This document shows, piece by piece, positions 1-11,585 of a stretch of 64,000 bases of DNA. This stretch comes from Chelydra serpentina (lineage: Eukaryota > Chordata > Testudines > Chelydridae). The stretch spans positions 14,233,501 through 14,297,500 of the forward strand of contig JBAIAC010000006.1 of NCBI GenBank assembly GCA_037349315.1, written 5' to 3'. Positions within the stretch are counted from its first letter, which is position 1. Every line of letters begins with the position of its first letter. Position numbers and translations under genes: made by a program. Under the pieces are notes generated by a model, which did not search any database, had not been told where the DNA came from, and saw only the letters and a program-made list of their open reading frames with translations.

Positions 1-444
1 CAATAGAGCTGAATGTGGAGTGCCGTGACAGGGACATATGGATGCAGCTACCAAAAAATGGTCTGTTACAATACTTGAATGGGCTTTTGTACTGGGATTT
101 TAGCCTGGGATTTTCAAACTTGGGTGCCTAAAGTTGTGCACATGAACCAGTCATTCAGAATTTAATCAGTTGCTCAGCACTATTTAACTTCATTGGAAGC
201 AGTGAGAGCTCAGCACCTTTTAAAAATCAGGACATTTGTTTTTAACTTGTGTTCACTTCAGTAAAAGAGAATTATGCCCTCAACCTACTTAACTGTCAAA
301 AACGTTTGTGAAAACCCAGCTCAATTACTATCAGTGGCAGCAGGAATGTAAAGAAGCATTTTTTTCCAGCTAAATCTTCATGCTCATGAAATTGAGATAC
401 TGATAACAGGGAAAATAATTGGACTCACACATTCAATGAGAGAG
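1..444. other. No recognised feature
   Basis: AT-rich sequence without convincing ORF or repeat match. Confidence 0.6.
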
Positions 445-575
445 AGAAATCTGAGAAATGGAAATGGTGAAAGGGATCTATGGGTGATAAGAGAAAGCAA
501 AGCATGCAGGCATTTGTTGTATGATATGGGTGCAAACAAGGCTAATGCCATTTTAGGTTGCATATGCAAAAGCTC
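445..575 (+). mobile_element. Old CR1 LINE fragment
   Basis: The stretch around AAGGCTAATGCCATTTTAGG and TTGCATATGCAAAAG matches, with many changes, the AAGGCTAACGGCATTTTGGG stretch of the better-preserved CR1 copy at 1180-1210. The upstream GATCTATGGGTGATAAGAG also aligns with that copy's LGVTVDEKL region. It is an ancient, separate insertion. Boundaries are approximate. Confidence 0.55.
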
Positions 576-689
576 CCAAGTGCCTAGATCCCCTTTGAAA
601 ATCATTTAGGCTCCTAAATCATTTAGGCATTGTGTTGCTGCATGCGGCAATCCCTAAATACCTTACCAATCTGAGCCCTTACCAATCTG

Positions 690-1797
690 AGCCCAAGTTA
701 AAGAAGTATGGGCTGGATGAATGGACGGTACGGTGGATAGAAAACTGGCTGGATGGTCGTGCTCAACGGGTAGTGATCAATGGCTCCATGTCTAGTTGGC
801 AGCCGGTATCAAGTGGAGTGCCCCAAGGGTCGGTGCTGGGGCCGGTTTTGTTCAATATCTTCATCAACGACCTGGAGGATGGTGTGGACTGCACCCTTAG
901 CAAGTTTGCAGATGACACTAAACTGGGAGGAGTGGTTGATACGCTGGAGGGTAGGGATAGGATACAGAGGGACCTAGACAAATTAGAGGATTGGGCCAAA
1001 GGAAATCTGATGAGGTTCAACAAGGACAAGTGCAGAGTCCTGCACTTAGGACGGAAGAATCCCATGCACTGCTACAGACTAGGGACCGAATGGCTGGGCA
1101 GCAGTTCTGCAGAAAAGGACCTAGGGGTTACAGTGGACGAAAAGCTGAATATGAGTCAACAGTGTGCCCTTGTTGCCAAGAAGGCTAACGGCATTTTGGG
1201 CTGTATAAGTAGGGGCATTTCCAGCAGATCGAGGGACGTGATTATTCCCCTCTATTCGGCACTGGTGAGGCCTCATTTGGAGTACTGTGTCCAGTTTGGG
1301 GCCCCACAGTACAAAAAGGATGTGGATAAATTGGAAAGAGTCCAACGGAGGGCAACAAAAATGATTAGGGGGCTGGAGCACATGACTTATGAGGAGAGGC
1401 TGAGGGAACTGGGATTGTTTAGCCTGCAGAAGAGAAGAGTGAGGGGGGATTTGATAGCTGCTTTCAACTACCTAAAAGGGGGTTCCAAAGAGGATGGATC
1501 TAGACTGTTCTCAGTGGTAGAAGATGACAGAACAAGGAGTAATGGTCTCAAGTTGCAGAGGGGGAGGTTTAGGTTGGATATTAGGAAAAACTTTTTCACT
1601 AGTAGGGTGGTGAAGCACTGGAATGGGTTACCTAGGGAGGTGGTGGAATCTCCTTCCTTAGAGGTTTTTAAGGTCAGGCTTGACAAAGCCCTGGCTGGGA
1701 TGATCTAGTTGGGGTTGGTCCTGCTTTGAGCAGGGGGTTGGACTAGATGACCTCCTGAGGTCCCTTCCAACCCTGAGATTCTATGATTCTATGATGA
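690..1797 (+). mobile_element. CR1 LINE, 5'-truncated, with open RT C-terminal half
   Basis: A reading frame open from 632 to 1708 covers the second half of the CR1 reverse transcriptase. It shows [11 protein letters not shown] (frame residues 61-71), the catalytic FADD (92-95), the thumb-like segments [15 protein letters not shown] and [16 protein letters not shown], and ends [17 protein letters not shown]. The 3' UTR follows, ending in ATTCTATGATTCTATGAT. The first about 20 codons lie in non-CR1 sequence, so the ORF start is not a real start. The endonuclease and RT palm N-terminus are missing, so it cannot move by itself. It is among the youngest-looking CR1 copies here. Confidence 0.93.
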
Positions 1798-1799
1798 GA

Positions 1800-2655
1800 C
1801 AAGGAAGTAGTACTCCATCTGATGAGACTGCACCTGCAATATGGCATTCAGCTCTAGACACGGCATTATCAGAAAGAAAGAAACCAGGTGGAGGGAGTTC
1901 GGAAAAAAACATCACAAGACAGAGGGACTGACGGATGAGTAAACATTAAGTTTGAGATTTCTAGAGGGGCCAACTCAATGGAAGATGTGTGCCTAACTCC
2001 CTTAGGCCCCCTGGGAAATCCCAGTCTAATAGTAAATATGTGTAGCATGCTTAAGAGACAACCAAGGGTGGGGGAGAGGGGGGTTAGAATAGCAGCCTAG
2101 AGATATCTGAATGGTATAAACACCAAGGAGAGAGCAAGACCTCCTTACATTGGAGTAGTCCCATGAATTTCTTCCCCATGTTTCAATGGAGTATTTGTGC
2201 TTTTGAGTGTAAAAGCTGCACAGACAGGCCTAGAGTATGGTAATAAGGGAGTGTAACTCAGAGAAAAGGGGTGAAATTATTAAAGGAAGGGGACGGAGCT
2301 TCCTGGAAGCAAGCTGTATTATGCTCTAATTCTATGGTGGCACTTAGCCAGACCCACACACAGAGCTGTGTTATAGGGCATTGGAGCCTTCTCAAGAATC
2401 AGCCACTGACTATGCACCAAAAGGGCTGCAGGAGCAGGCCTCGAAAGTAAACGCTGTTATGATAATAATGGCATGTGTTGCTTGGGGGTGGTTGTAGAAA
2501 CACCTTCTTGAAGCATGGAAATACCTGGAAAGGACACATTTTGAGATGATGATGATTATTATTTGAAACAGTAGTTTGTTTGTTTTAAAAGGGTTTTAGG
2601 AATAAGAAGATTATGGCCTGAATTTTCTAAAATGTTCACTGATTTTTGATTGCTT
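1800..2655. other. No gene; mostly unassigned
   Basis: AGGCACACAT / CTAACTCCCTTAGG-like words near 1985-2015 hint at another worn palindromic repeat. Otherwise nothing recognised. Confidence 0.5.
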
Positions 2656-2659
2656 ACCT

Positions 2660-2870
2660 TGAGACACCTAGGACCTGACTTTCAGAGGTGTTCAGTACCT
2701 GCAGCTCCCATTGACGTCAATGGAGTTACACCAAATGATGATCGGACCCATTAGGTCTTTAGTTCTTTTCTTGTATTATTGAGATGGTTCCATGAACTCG
2801 GGAAAGTTCTATTGCTGTGTAATGCAGGAAGTCAGACTAGATAATCTCAATCTTAAAATTGATGTATAAT
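2660..2870 (+). repeat. Small MITE-like fragment and CR1 3'-tail scrap
   Basis: GCTCCCATTGACGTCAATGG (about 2704-2723) is the palindromic core seen in many short repeats of this genome type. At 2818-2860, AATGCAGGAAGTCAGACTAG resembles the CR1 3' tail. Both are too short to classify firmly. Confidence 0.4.
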
Positions 2871-3445
2871 ATCTTCTGAAAAAGCCCATGGTTTCTGCTG
2901 CTTTTCATTGGCAGCAGCTGGAAATGACCATTTTCAATTATCTTCTTATCACATCATCCAAAACTGTAAAACATTATAACCTTCACAAATGAAACAAACC
3001 CCAAACAAAGTTAAACCAAATAAATCCTGTCACACCTTGCTGTGAGGATTTGCATATTAATGCTTCTGGATGCTAGAATTTATAGGTGCTGTTACGCAGC
3101 TTAGTTAGTGCTGCTATTCCCGAGAGCTTGCTCCAACTTTTCCTGATCTCATATTCAACTACTGTGAAAACTGCAATGTTGTTACAAATGAGACAATATA
3201 TTCCACTAAATAGCGAGAGATGTATTTTTATTGTGTTTTTAAGATTGTTTTGCCTTCTTATTTGGTAGGGTAACTATATTCAAGCCTGCGTAGGGAGCTT
3301 AAATTATCCATGTCTAGCTGCACTAAGTGTGTTAAGTTTACTGCTGTTTGAAAGGAACTGAATTGTTTTGCTATCAAGCAGAGCTCAAGTTCAGGGATAC
3401 CCAGAGGATTATTCCCAGTGGTGACTTTTACAGTGAATTTAAGAT

Positions 3446-3715
3446 TCATAAATTCCAAGGCCAGAAGGGACTAAAATGATCATCTAGTCTGACTCCTGTG
3501 TCACACAGACCATAGACCTTCCCCAAAATAATTCCTAGAGCAGATTTTCTAGCAAAACATGATTTAAAAAATTGTCAGTGACGGAGAATTCACCATGACC
3601 CTTAGTAAATTGTTCCAGTGGTTAATTACTCCCACGGTGAAAAATTTATACCTTATTTCCAGTCTGACTTTGTCTAGCTTTAACTTCCAGCCAGTGAAAG
3701 ATGTTTTTCTGACAC
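3446..3715 (-). mobile_element. CR1 LINE 3' fragment, antisense
   Basis: Read on +, CATAAATTCCAAGGCCAGAA, GGGACTAAAATGATCATCTA and GTCTGACTCCTGTGTCACAC are the reverse of a CR1 3' end. They are followed by the reverse of its C-terminal coding part (AATTGTTCCAGTGGTTAATT). It is degenerate and from an older subfamily than the copy at 690. Confidence 0.8.
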
Positions 3716-3924
3716 ACAACCATTAAACAAAAAAAAAAAAAGTGCAATGGCTGAACATATATTTTGTGTGTGTGTGTTTACCAATGGGAATTGTCGTAAG
3801 ACACTCAGCTGATTATCTGAAAAGTCCAAGGCACAAAATAACAGCTTGTTTGTCACCTGCCTTTTCTAGGACACTTGATGATGTCACCGTCCAAAATTAA
3901 ACCCATCAATACTGAGAGATCAAG

Positions 3925-4020
3925 GGCCAGAGTCGCTGACTGTGTAAAATGACATAGCTCCATCATTAACTTCAGTGGAGTGATGTTGATTTATACCACC
4001 TGTACATCTGGCCCTATGGT
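3925..4020. repeat. Palindromic MITE-like repeat
   Basis: GGGCCAGAGTCGCTGACTGT at the left and CACCTGTACATCTGGCCCTA at the right are roughly inverted copies around a centre CATTAACTTCAGTGGAG. This matches a short interspersed palindromic family common in turtle-type genomes. Diverged; limits approximate. Confidence 0.5.
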
Positions 4021-4271
4021 GCTACTCTAATAGACTGGAGGATTTATGCCATTCATCATCATAATCATCAGGGATTTCAGTTTGGAAGGAGTGTCTGAAT
4101 GGAACCCAAAATAAATCTGGCAGAGGAGCAGAATTTTGACTCCCAAATCCCCATCATTGGGGTGGGGAGGGGGAAAGGCATATTACCGTGTTTTATTTTC
4201 TTTTTATTCGTGACCTAATTCTTCATTATTTATGTGACTACCCAAACAGTTTGACTCAGAATCTGAAAGCT

Positions 4272-4560
4272 GGGGGCTAGATTCACAAAGGAACTTAGGT
4301 GTGGTGACTCTGAGCATTGCCACACCTAACTTTCAGGTGTCTAGAAAATCACTGGGATTCACAAAGCCTGAGTTCAGCACTAAGGGCTTGTCTACACTGC
4401 CACATGCGGCCGATCTAAAATACACAACTTCAACTACGTGAATAGCGGAGCTGAAGTCGACATACTTAGATCTACGTTTCAAAACTGCCTAACTGATTTA
4501 AGACAACAAGTCAAGGAGATGTGCTCCTAAATCCTTTAGACACCTTTGAATGTCTCTCTC
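4272..4560. mobile_element. Fragment of an inverted-repeat DNA element, with a MITE inserted
   Basis: GGGGGCTAGATTCACAAAGG through AATCACTGGGATTCACAAAG matches the ends of the longer element at 41168-42286. The match resumes after a nested insertion with ACTGCCTAACTGATTTAAG and GATGTGCTCCTAAATCC. The break in the middle is the Harbinger-like MITE starting at 4384. Confidence 0.55.
4384..4478. mobile_element. Truncated Harbinger-like MITE
   Basis: It starts after TAA with GGGCTTGTCTACACTG, the same terminal motif as the MITEs at 15754, 47346 and 52972. It contains the shared palindrome AACTTCAACTACGTGAATAG / GAGCTGAAGTCGACATA and stops at CTTAGATCTACG. The other half is missing. Confidence 0.7.
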
Positions 4561-4879
4561 CCTACATGGCCAAGACAGACCCTCTGATACATGTGAGTGG
4601 GCAGTTCCTCGTAGAAACTTTATGAACCTAGTTAAGTTGAAAACTAAGCATATATAAGGAAATCTTGTCCCACCGCAACACATGCTGCCTCTCCATGGAT
4701 TAAGAGGTTTCCAGATGCACTGGACCAGTGTAACTCCTCAACAGAAGCATGGACAGATATCAGGATATAGAGCATGGCTAGGAACAGATAACGCTTGCCG
4801 CACTGGGGGCAGTGATGAGCCATGAGAAAAATGGGAGGGGAGAAGGGAGCATGGATCTGCAATTGTAGATACATGTAAT

Positions 4880-6920
4880 TATTTAATCTCTACAACAATT
4901 TGGGGGCCAACTCAGTCAATTTGAAAAGTTAATTGGTTTATCAAAAGTGTACTAGAAACTTTTCTCCTAAATTCATACCAAGGCCTATTTGGATGCAAAA
5001 CATTATACTAGGTAGGTAACTAATTTTACTTTGATTATAGATATGAGTAGTGCAACAAGAGTTTTCCTACATTCTGACTGTACATTTCTCCAAAAATAAA
5101 TAGGACATCTATTACTTTTTTTTTTTAAACATGATGTTAGGTCTTTTGCCAGTGATTACAGAAACACAGAGCACAGAAAACATAGATGGAATTAAACTTA
5201 ATTCGCTTGTTATTATCAGGGCAATACCCTACATTCCCCATCCCATTTGGCTCAGATTAGATAGTAATAATAATACTTTTTTTCCTAAGTCAAGTGATAG
5301 TGTGATTCAGTAAAATAGTTCAAGAGACACTCACCTTACATTTGTTTCTGGTGTTACAGGTATTTATGGGCATGTTAAAATAGCAGGAAATTAGGATTGA
5401 GATGATTTTTTAAAATCAGGTCAACAGATTGGTCTAGATGGCCTATCATTATTTGTAAAATGTATTATTTTTAAAACCAAAATCTCATGATGTCAGCAAA
5501 GTTGTGGCCAATGTGTGAAAGAAGTAGCTTCTATGGAAGGGTTGATATACTGATTGAATGATAATCTGGCAAAATTTTGGGAAATATCTTTCTTCTTTCG
5601 CATACTATGCCTACCACCATGATAATATACATAATTAAAGGCATAATTAGAGTGTAATATCACTATTTCCATGTAATTAAAGTTTGTTATAAGGTTGTGT
5701 ACTAGTTACATGTAGCAAACAGTGTAACTTCAGTTATTACAGTGAAATCTATTAAGTATGAATCAAGAGGGGTAATGATTAATTATTCAGTCACATAGTT
5801 GACCTTCCAGTTTTGTGAAATAGTGGTAATAGGAAGGTAAAGATAACCACAGTGTAGTTACATTAATGTTAAAACAGAATTACAATGTAATTACAGTAAT
5901 TGTTTTATAAAGTGTAACTCTTTTCCAGTCTTAAGGAAGAAAACGTAAAGTCCCTATCAGCTGGGGTTTATGGTATAGGAAGAATTTCTGGAAATGAAAA
6001 GAAACTAACATGAGGAAGAACTATAAATACATTTAATTACACAGAAGTAGATTCAGAATGCATATTTTCTTTTCCTGCAGTTTCTTCATTTTCAAGGGCT
6101 CTCTTTGATCTCTATTTATCCCTCACCCCCATTTTCTCCACACTAGATAAATGTTCCATTTAAGTCCCAGTAGATATTATTGGCAGAGCCGTTTAAAGCT
6201 GCTTACTGCTGCTTGTTCTATTCCAAGCTTGGTTTTCAGATCAAAGAACGTTTGGTCAGTATTTTTCCAAGGTTAAACCTTCATACCTATTCAGCCAAAA
6301 ATGTTTAAAGGAGAAAATCTGTTTTAAAGTAATCTATATTTAAATGGTAGATCAGAGTTTTTGCTTACTAATACACAACTGTTCAGGAGCCAAATTGGAT
6401 AAAGCCATATTAAAAGCCATTCAAACACTGTTGCTGCATACATCTATACAAGATGGGCTTGCAGCCATTACGACGACAAAAGCTATCAAGGGCTCTTCAA
6501 AAGTAAGTGACAGAGCCCAGTAACAGCTGTGTCAAACTGCCTAGTAATGTTTGGGGAAGGAGGGCAGTATTTTCTGGTGTAAAAGTGCATTGGAACTGCA
6601 ATATTTATTAAACAAGCACGCAGGAGTCAGTTTAACTGAAGAGAAACCACAGCACATTTATTAACCATGCAAGCACCCCGCTCAATCTAATCCTGCTCAG
6701 GAATCTAGTTCATTCTGGCTATGCTCAGGAGCTTGACTCCTTTCCATACTAGCAAATTGATGCCTAGCCCTTTTGTCCTGCTTTTTAACTACTTTAATTC
6801 CCCTAAAATGACACATTTAATTTTGAAATAATGTAGCACAGAATGTTCAACAGATCTTGAAATGATTTTCAAAGCTGTATTTATAGGCACTGTATTTTAT
6901 TTCAGTGCTGGTTTCCCCAG
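4880..6920. other. AT-rich intron-like sequence
   Basis: About 2 kb with no credible ORF and no repeat I could name. Several TGTAATTAC-type words recur around 5630-5910 (ATGTAATTAAAG, AATGTAATTACAG), suggesting an old, locally duplicated AT-rich repeat. Confidence 0.5.
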
Positions 6921-6924
6921 GACA

Positions 6925-6991
6925 CTGCCATAGGACTGGAAGGGACCTCTTGGTTCATCAAGTCCCGTCTCCTACTATCTAAGGCAACCCC
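6925..6991 (-). mobile_element. CR1 3'-tail fragment split by the solo LTR
   Basis: CATAGGACTGGAAGGGACCT and CTTGGTTCATCAAGTCC are the reverse of a CR1 3' end. The sequence appears to continue after the LTR at 8116 (ACCCCATCATGTAATCCC). Old and diverged. Confidence 0.65.
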
Positions 6992-8115
6992 TGTGACGGT
7001 GTACCCCATAAAACTTTATGGGGAGATGCTTATAAATGTATACATGATGTAACTGGACTATGTTTTATGCTACATGTGCCATGTAACATATCTCTGTGAA
7101 TGGTATGACCTACTGAATTTATTCCTCCCGTTTATATGCATGTATCATTGTTGTAGTTGAAGTTATGAATATTGGTTGTATTTCTTGAGAAAGGAATGTG
7201 CAGGTTAAGTGCCCAATCAAGAAGCACTTAACAGACAATAGACCTTGCAGACACTAATCCACATCTGAGCTTTGCCAGGAATGTGGCTGGTCTGAGAAGG
7301 AACTGAGTTGTGCATGGACAGGTGACTTGTCCATGTGACCCCCAACTCCATTTGGTAATGACGCTACACAGAGAGAGGGAGGGGTGTCCACCCAGAGGAG
7401 AAAATCTATTTAAACCCCTGGGAAACCCCTCCATTTTGTCTTCAGCTGGCTAAAGAGAGAGACTCTCCACCCCCCCCCCCCCAAGGACACCTGAAAGAGA
7501 CTGAACAAAGGACAAAGACATTAGTGGGGTGAGTGATTGCTGGACCCAGGCTAGAAGGAAGACAGCCTGTTTACTGGACCTAGTGAGGTTTTTATCTGTA
7601 CACAGGGCGATTAGACCTAGAACTGCGTGTTCTATTTTATTTAGTAATTCACTTTGTTCTGTCTGTCACTACTTGGAATCACCTAAATCCTACTTTTTGT
7701 ACTTATTAAAATCAGTTTTTACTCATTAAGTTTCCGGATGTACGAGTTGGTACGGGGGGTGGGGGCGGCAAACAGCTGTGCATATCTTTCTATCTTTGAA
7801 ATAGAAGGCAAACTATTTATGAGTTTGCCCTGTATAAGCTTTATACAGGGTAAAACGGATTTATTAAGGGTTTGAACCTCCTTGGGAGTTGGACACCTGG
7901 GTGTCAAAGGCAAGAGCGCTTCCAGGAGCCTTACAGTTGTGAGTGGACTTGGTTCGGACCTGGGTCTGTGTTTGCAGCAGATCAGTGGAATCTGGCTCAA
8001 AACAGACAGGATTCGGGAGTCCCAAGCTGGAAAAGGCCTGGAAGCAGGGGCAGAAGTAGCCTTGGCACACCAGGTGGCAGCACCAAGCAGGTCTCTGTGA
8101 CCCCAATCCGTCACA
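6992..8115 (+). mobile_element. Solo LTR of an endogenous retroviral or related element, 1.12 kb
   Basis: It begins TGTGACGGTGTACCCC and ends AATCCGTCACA, giving the TG...CA ends with inverted TGTGACGG/CCGTCACA. A 5-bp direct duplication ACCCC flanks it (6987-6991 and 8116-8120). It holds a poly-C run (about 7471-7483) and a TTTAAACCCC stretch that could be near a promoter. No gag, pol or env sequence is present: recombination between two LTRs would leave this. The short ORFs within it are not genes. It is inserted into the 3' tail of an old CR1 whose remains flank it. Confidence 0.88.
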
Positions 8116-8158
8116 ACCCCATCATGTAATCCCATTCATAATCTGCAATATATTAGAG

Positions 8159-8365
8159 CAGGGATCGGCAGCCTTTGGCACGCGGCCCGTCAGGGAAATC
8201 CACTGGCAGGCCGGGATGGTTTGTTTACCTGCAGCATCCACAGGTTCGGCCGATCGCAGCTCTCACTGACCGCGGTTCGCCGTTCCAGGCTAATGGGGTG
8301 ATGCAGGAAGCTGTGTGGGTCGAGGGATGTGCTGGCCGCCGCGTCTCACAGCCCCCATTCCCAAC
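8159..8365 (+). mobile_element. hAT non-autonomous element, left half
   Basis: The left end CAGGGATCGGCAGCCTTTGG, then GGCCCGTCAGGGAAATCC and GGTTTGTTTACCTGCAGC, match a recalled GC-rich hAT MITE of turtles. The expected inverted right half is missing and the copy stops around GCCCCCATTCCCAAC. The 8-bp target duplication cannot be checked. Confidence 0.75.
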
Positions 8366-8545
8366 TCTTCTATTTGACATTGGGCAAGTCACCTCTTGGT
8401 GCCCCTGTTTCCTTTCCCTTCCTTTGTCTTTCCTGCCTATTTGAACTGTAAGTTCTTCAGGGCAGGGATTGTCTTCTACTATGCATATATGCAGCACCTA
8501 GCACAATCGGGCCTTAATTTTGTACTGTAATACAAATAAAAAGAA
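8366..8545 (+). repeat. Ancient MIR/CORE-like SINE
   Basis: The copy contains GACATTGGGCAAGTCACCTC, then CCTGTTTCCTTT, ACTGTAAGTTCTTCAGGGCA and GCAGCACCTAGCACAATCGG, and ends in TAATACAAATAAA. This is the standard order of the ancient tRNA-derived SINE found through amniote genomes. The tRNA-like head is lost. Confidence 0.75.
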
Positions 8546-8549
8546 TAAA

Positions 8550-9715
8550 GAACAGCAGAATATCTGCTGTAAATGATCCAGGCCAATTTTGTCCCTGGTA
8601 TAATTCCACTAACTACAGTAGGCTTCCACCAGTGATAAATTGGGTCCATGGGAGTTTTAGTTTCTATCATTTAAAAAGGGTTAATTGAAAAGGTTTCTGA
8701 AAAAAAAAGGATCACACACAGAGATTTCTTTCTGTTGACAAGCAATATACATGTGTCGTCACAAAGCCATCATTATCTTTTCTCACACAGAGAAATATAG
8801 ATATCTCTTAGCCATGCATTCAAAAACATAAGGGGCAAGAATCTCAGAGCGTTCTTCTGTATTTCTGTTAGGACCACACTGCTAAGTCTAGCAAGATCCA
8901 GACAGCACATGGCAAAAATGGAGTGTGTCATCAAAACACTCACAGAACCCAGAACTCAATCCCAAGCCCAGTGAAGTCAGTGAAGGTCTTGGCTGTAGTC
9001 GTTTCACTACTTGTTAGAGGCATAGTGCTGTACTGCTGGTACAGAGGGATAAATAATATCCAAGGGCCAGGTCGTACCTTTAATGCACATGTAACACCCA
9101 TTAAGTCAATGATAATGGCACCTGGGTATCCAATAGCAGAATTTGACCCATAGGAATTAGAATCATCTCGTTAAGGTCATCTTGCCAATGTAGCATTGTT
9201 CCCTGCGGTACAGCAGATGACATCAGAAGCTGGAGAACTCTGAAGGAGCTGTCAAGGCCCTGGGAGTGCTAAAGTTCTGCCCCACCTGGTTCTACCTCTG
9301 CTCCATCCTGGGGAACTGGAACCTTTAAGAGGCCACCCCTATGACAGAGCTGTGCTCCTTCAGATGGTGAGGGACAGTGGGAAAGAGGAAGCAGGAAGCA
9401 AGAAGCTTATTTAGTGGGGGTAGAGGGTAAGAATATGGGAAGAGAGAGATGGCATGCCCCGGCCATCCTGTTTTTGACTGCTGACTGGATACTGCTGCAT
9501 TTCCTATGGGAGCAGCTGAGGCCTTAGTTGTCATTTAGAAGATTATTTGTGTTTGACTGTTTAAAGAACAGGATTAGCAAATACAAAGAGGCAACCAGGA
9601 GAGTATGGATTATGACTGAACAATGTCACCTCATTTGGTGATTATCTACACACAACATTTCTATAGGAACATGATGCACAAAGGAATTTACAAAAACACC
9701 ACCTCTAATAAGATA
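8550..9715. other. No recognised gene
   Basis: Single-copy-like sequence. One MITE-like word (GGGCCAGGTCGTACCTTTAA, 9063) and its reverse partner near 9140 may mark a worn palindrome. Confidence 0.45.
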
Positions 9716-9719
9716 GAGT

Positions 9720-9850
9720 TTCCCATTACCCTATTATCCTGAGTTCTTTGGCAATTAAAGGGGATATTTTCAAAGTGGTGGGTGCAGTTAGAAACCACAT
9801 GGTTTCTACTGATGCAAATGGGAGTTGTGCGGCTAAAACACCACCTGTGC
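9720..9850. repeat. Diverged palindromic MITE-like repeat
   Basis: GGGATATTTTCAAAGTGGTG and the reversed CACCACCTGTGCTTTGAAAT form arms around GATGCAAATGGGAGTTG. Likely one of the short palindromic families seen elsewhere in the window. Confidence 0.4.
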
Positions 9851-10141
9851 TTTGAAATTAGAGAAACAGCTAAGAAATGAGAAAATTCTTCAGACTTTGC
9901 CAATGGAATCAGACAGTGAACTGAAATTTATACTCCACATCTTTCTTCCTTTATTGTTAATCTTTGTGTTTCCCTTCCATTACAACCAGCCTTTACTACC
10001 TCCTTGTTATGAGCAAGACTGTTACCTTCTAATACGTCCTGAGTAAAGAGCAGTGCATAGCTGCCCCATCCCCTGAACATAGCAAGAACAAATTGTAACT
10101 CAGAGCATTATAGGACTGCTAAATAAAAGATATATATGTAT

Positions 10142-10670
10142 TGTGACAAAGTTCCTCCTCTACCTCGGTGGGTCCTGTGCTTATTGACGGATTTTTGTTT
10201 GCCTCAGAGATCTTCCCCTCTGGTAGAACCCACAGTCCAGATCAACTCCGAGTGCCTCCTGGAACAACTGCACAACAGCTACAACTCCCTGGGCTACTTC
10301 CCCATGGACTCCTCCCAACCCCTTCTTTATCCTCACCACAGGATCTTCCACCAGTATGCCTTCTCACTCTCAGCTCCTAGTGCCTCTTGCTCCCAGCTCC
10401 TCACACCAAACCACAAACTGAAGTGAGGTTCTTTTTAAACTCAGGTGCCCTGATTAGCCAGCCTGACCTAATTGATTCTAGCAGGTTCTTCTTAATTGGC
10501 TCCAGGTGTCCTAATTAGCCTGCCTGCCTTAAATTGGTTCCAGAAAATTCCTGCTTGTTCTAGTGCAGCTCCTGCTCTGGTCACTCAGGGAACAGAAAAC
10601 TATTCATCCAATGGCCAGTATATTTGCCTTCGACCAGACTTCTGTACCCCACTTGTCTGGGTCTGTCACA
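10142..10670 (+). mobile_element. Solo LTR, 529 bp, with 4-bp target duplication
   Basis: It begins TGTGACAAAGTTCCTCC and ends TGGGTCTGTCACA. GTAT lies directly on both sides (10138-10141 and 10671-10674). Ends TGTGAC/GTCACA and a 4-bp duplication fit an LTR of an endogenous retrovirus. Direct internal similarity (GCTCCAGGTGTCCTAATTAG and CTCAGGTGCCCTGATTAG) suggests tandem 3' motifs. No internal viral sequence is present. ORFs in it are chance. Confidence 0.87.
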
Positions 10671-10739
10671 GTATGTAGTAGTTATTAACTCATCTCAAGT
10701 GTGGCACCTACTGACACACAAGAATATGTAGCATTGTTC

Positions 10740-11177
10740 ATAAGCAAGGAGCCTGGGCAGCGGCTGGGCTGAGAGCCGGGAATGGGGATCCGGGGGACAG
10801 TCAGGCTCTGAGTGGGGTGGGCGCAGTCTTAATGGGATTGGGGAGGCTGGGGACAGCTGGGCTCTAGCTGGAGTCCCCCACCTGCCCTGGTGACAGTGCA
10901 GCTTTCTTGTCAATTTCATGACTCCAGCATGGAGCCATGAAATTGACAAGCATGACAGCCAACAGCCAATGAAAGTAAGGCAGTGTCTCCAGGAACACTG
11001 CGTCACCCTAACTACACTGACATACGCCCTAAGCCTCTCATGGAGGTGGAGTTTTTATGTTGGTGAAGCAGGGCACTCGCATCAGTGGAAGCAAGGCAAT
11101 AGCATGTATACTGACAAAATTAGGTCAATTTAAGTTGCTTTACGTCAACCTAACTCTGTAGTGTAGATCAAGCCTTA
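10740..11177. mobile_element. Harbinger-like MITE, right end recognisable
   Basis: The right end CTGTAGTGTAGATCAAGCC TTA, with TTACGTCAACCTAACTC before it, carries the GTCTACACTA-type terminal motif in reverse. Inside are CATACGCCCTAAGCCTCTCA and GGAGGTGGAGTTTTTATG, which recur in turtle MITEs. No matching left end was found, so the left limit is uncertain. The part left of 10900 is GC-rich and may be a different sequence. Confidence 0.6.
10906..10950. repeat. 45-bp near-perfect palindrome
   Basis: The 20-bp arm CTTGTCAATTTCATGACTCC is followed by the 5-base loop AGCAT and the inverted arm, with one mismatch. It lies in the MITE-like segment and could fold as a hairpin. It is probably part of a repeat family rather than a single site. 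Confidence 0.9.
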
Positions 11178-11585
11178 GCGAGAAGGAGATCACGAGTGAC
11201 TAGAGGTGACCAAAAAACGGTACGAATGTTTCAGAAAAACACAGTGGAAATGTTTTTTCAGTCAATTTTTCATCAAAATCAAATCACTGCCCTCTTGGTG
11301 AAGACAGGTTGGCTGAAAGCAACAACAGGTTCTGGAAGGTGGGATCTCCCCAAAAGATCTGGATATTGTTCTTGCTTGTTATTCTGGAAATGCAGTGCAC
11401 AGAAATGGTTTTGGTCAATTTGGGTTGCCATATAGAAGAAGGGAGGGGCTAGTGGTGAGCTGAGTGCACTAAAAAAATTATTGTTTTAGATCCCGTGTTG
11501 TTCTGCCTGCAGTACAGTCACACAGCCTTTGAACTGATCATAAGTTCAGATCCTGGTTATCTAATATGTAGAATAAGTTGAGAAG

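Noticed and set aside
7719..8135. 138-codon minus ORF
   Set aside because: Lies inside the solo LTR at 6992-8115 and runs past its end; not viral protein-like.
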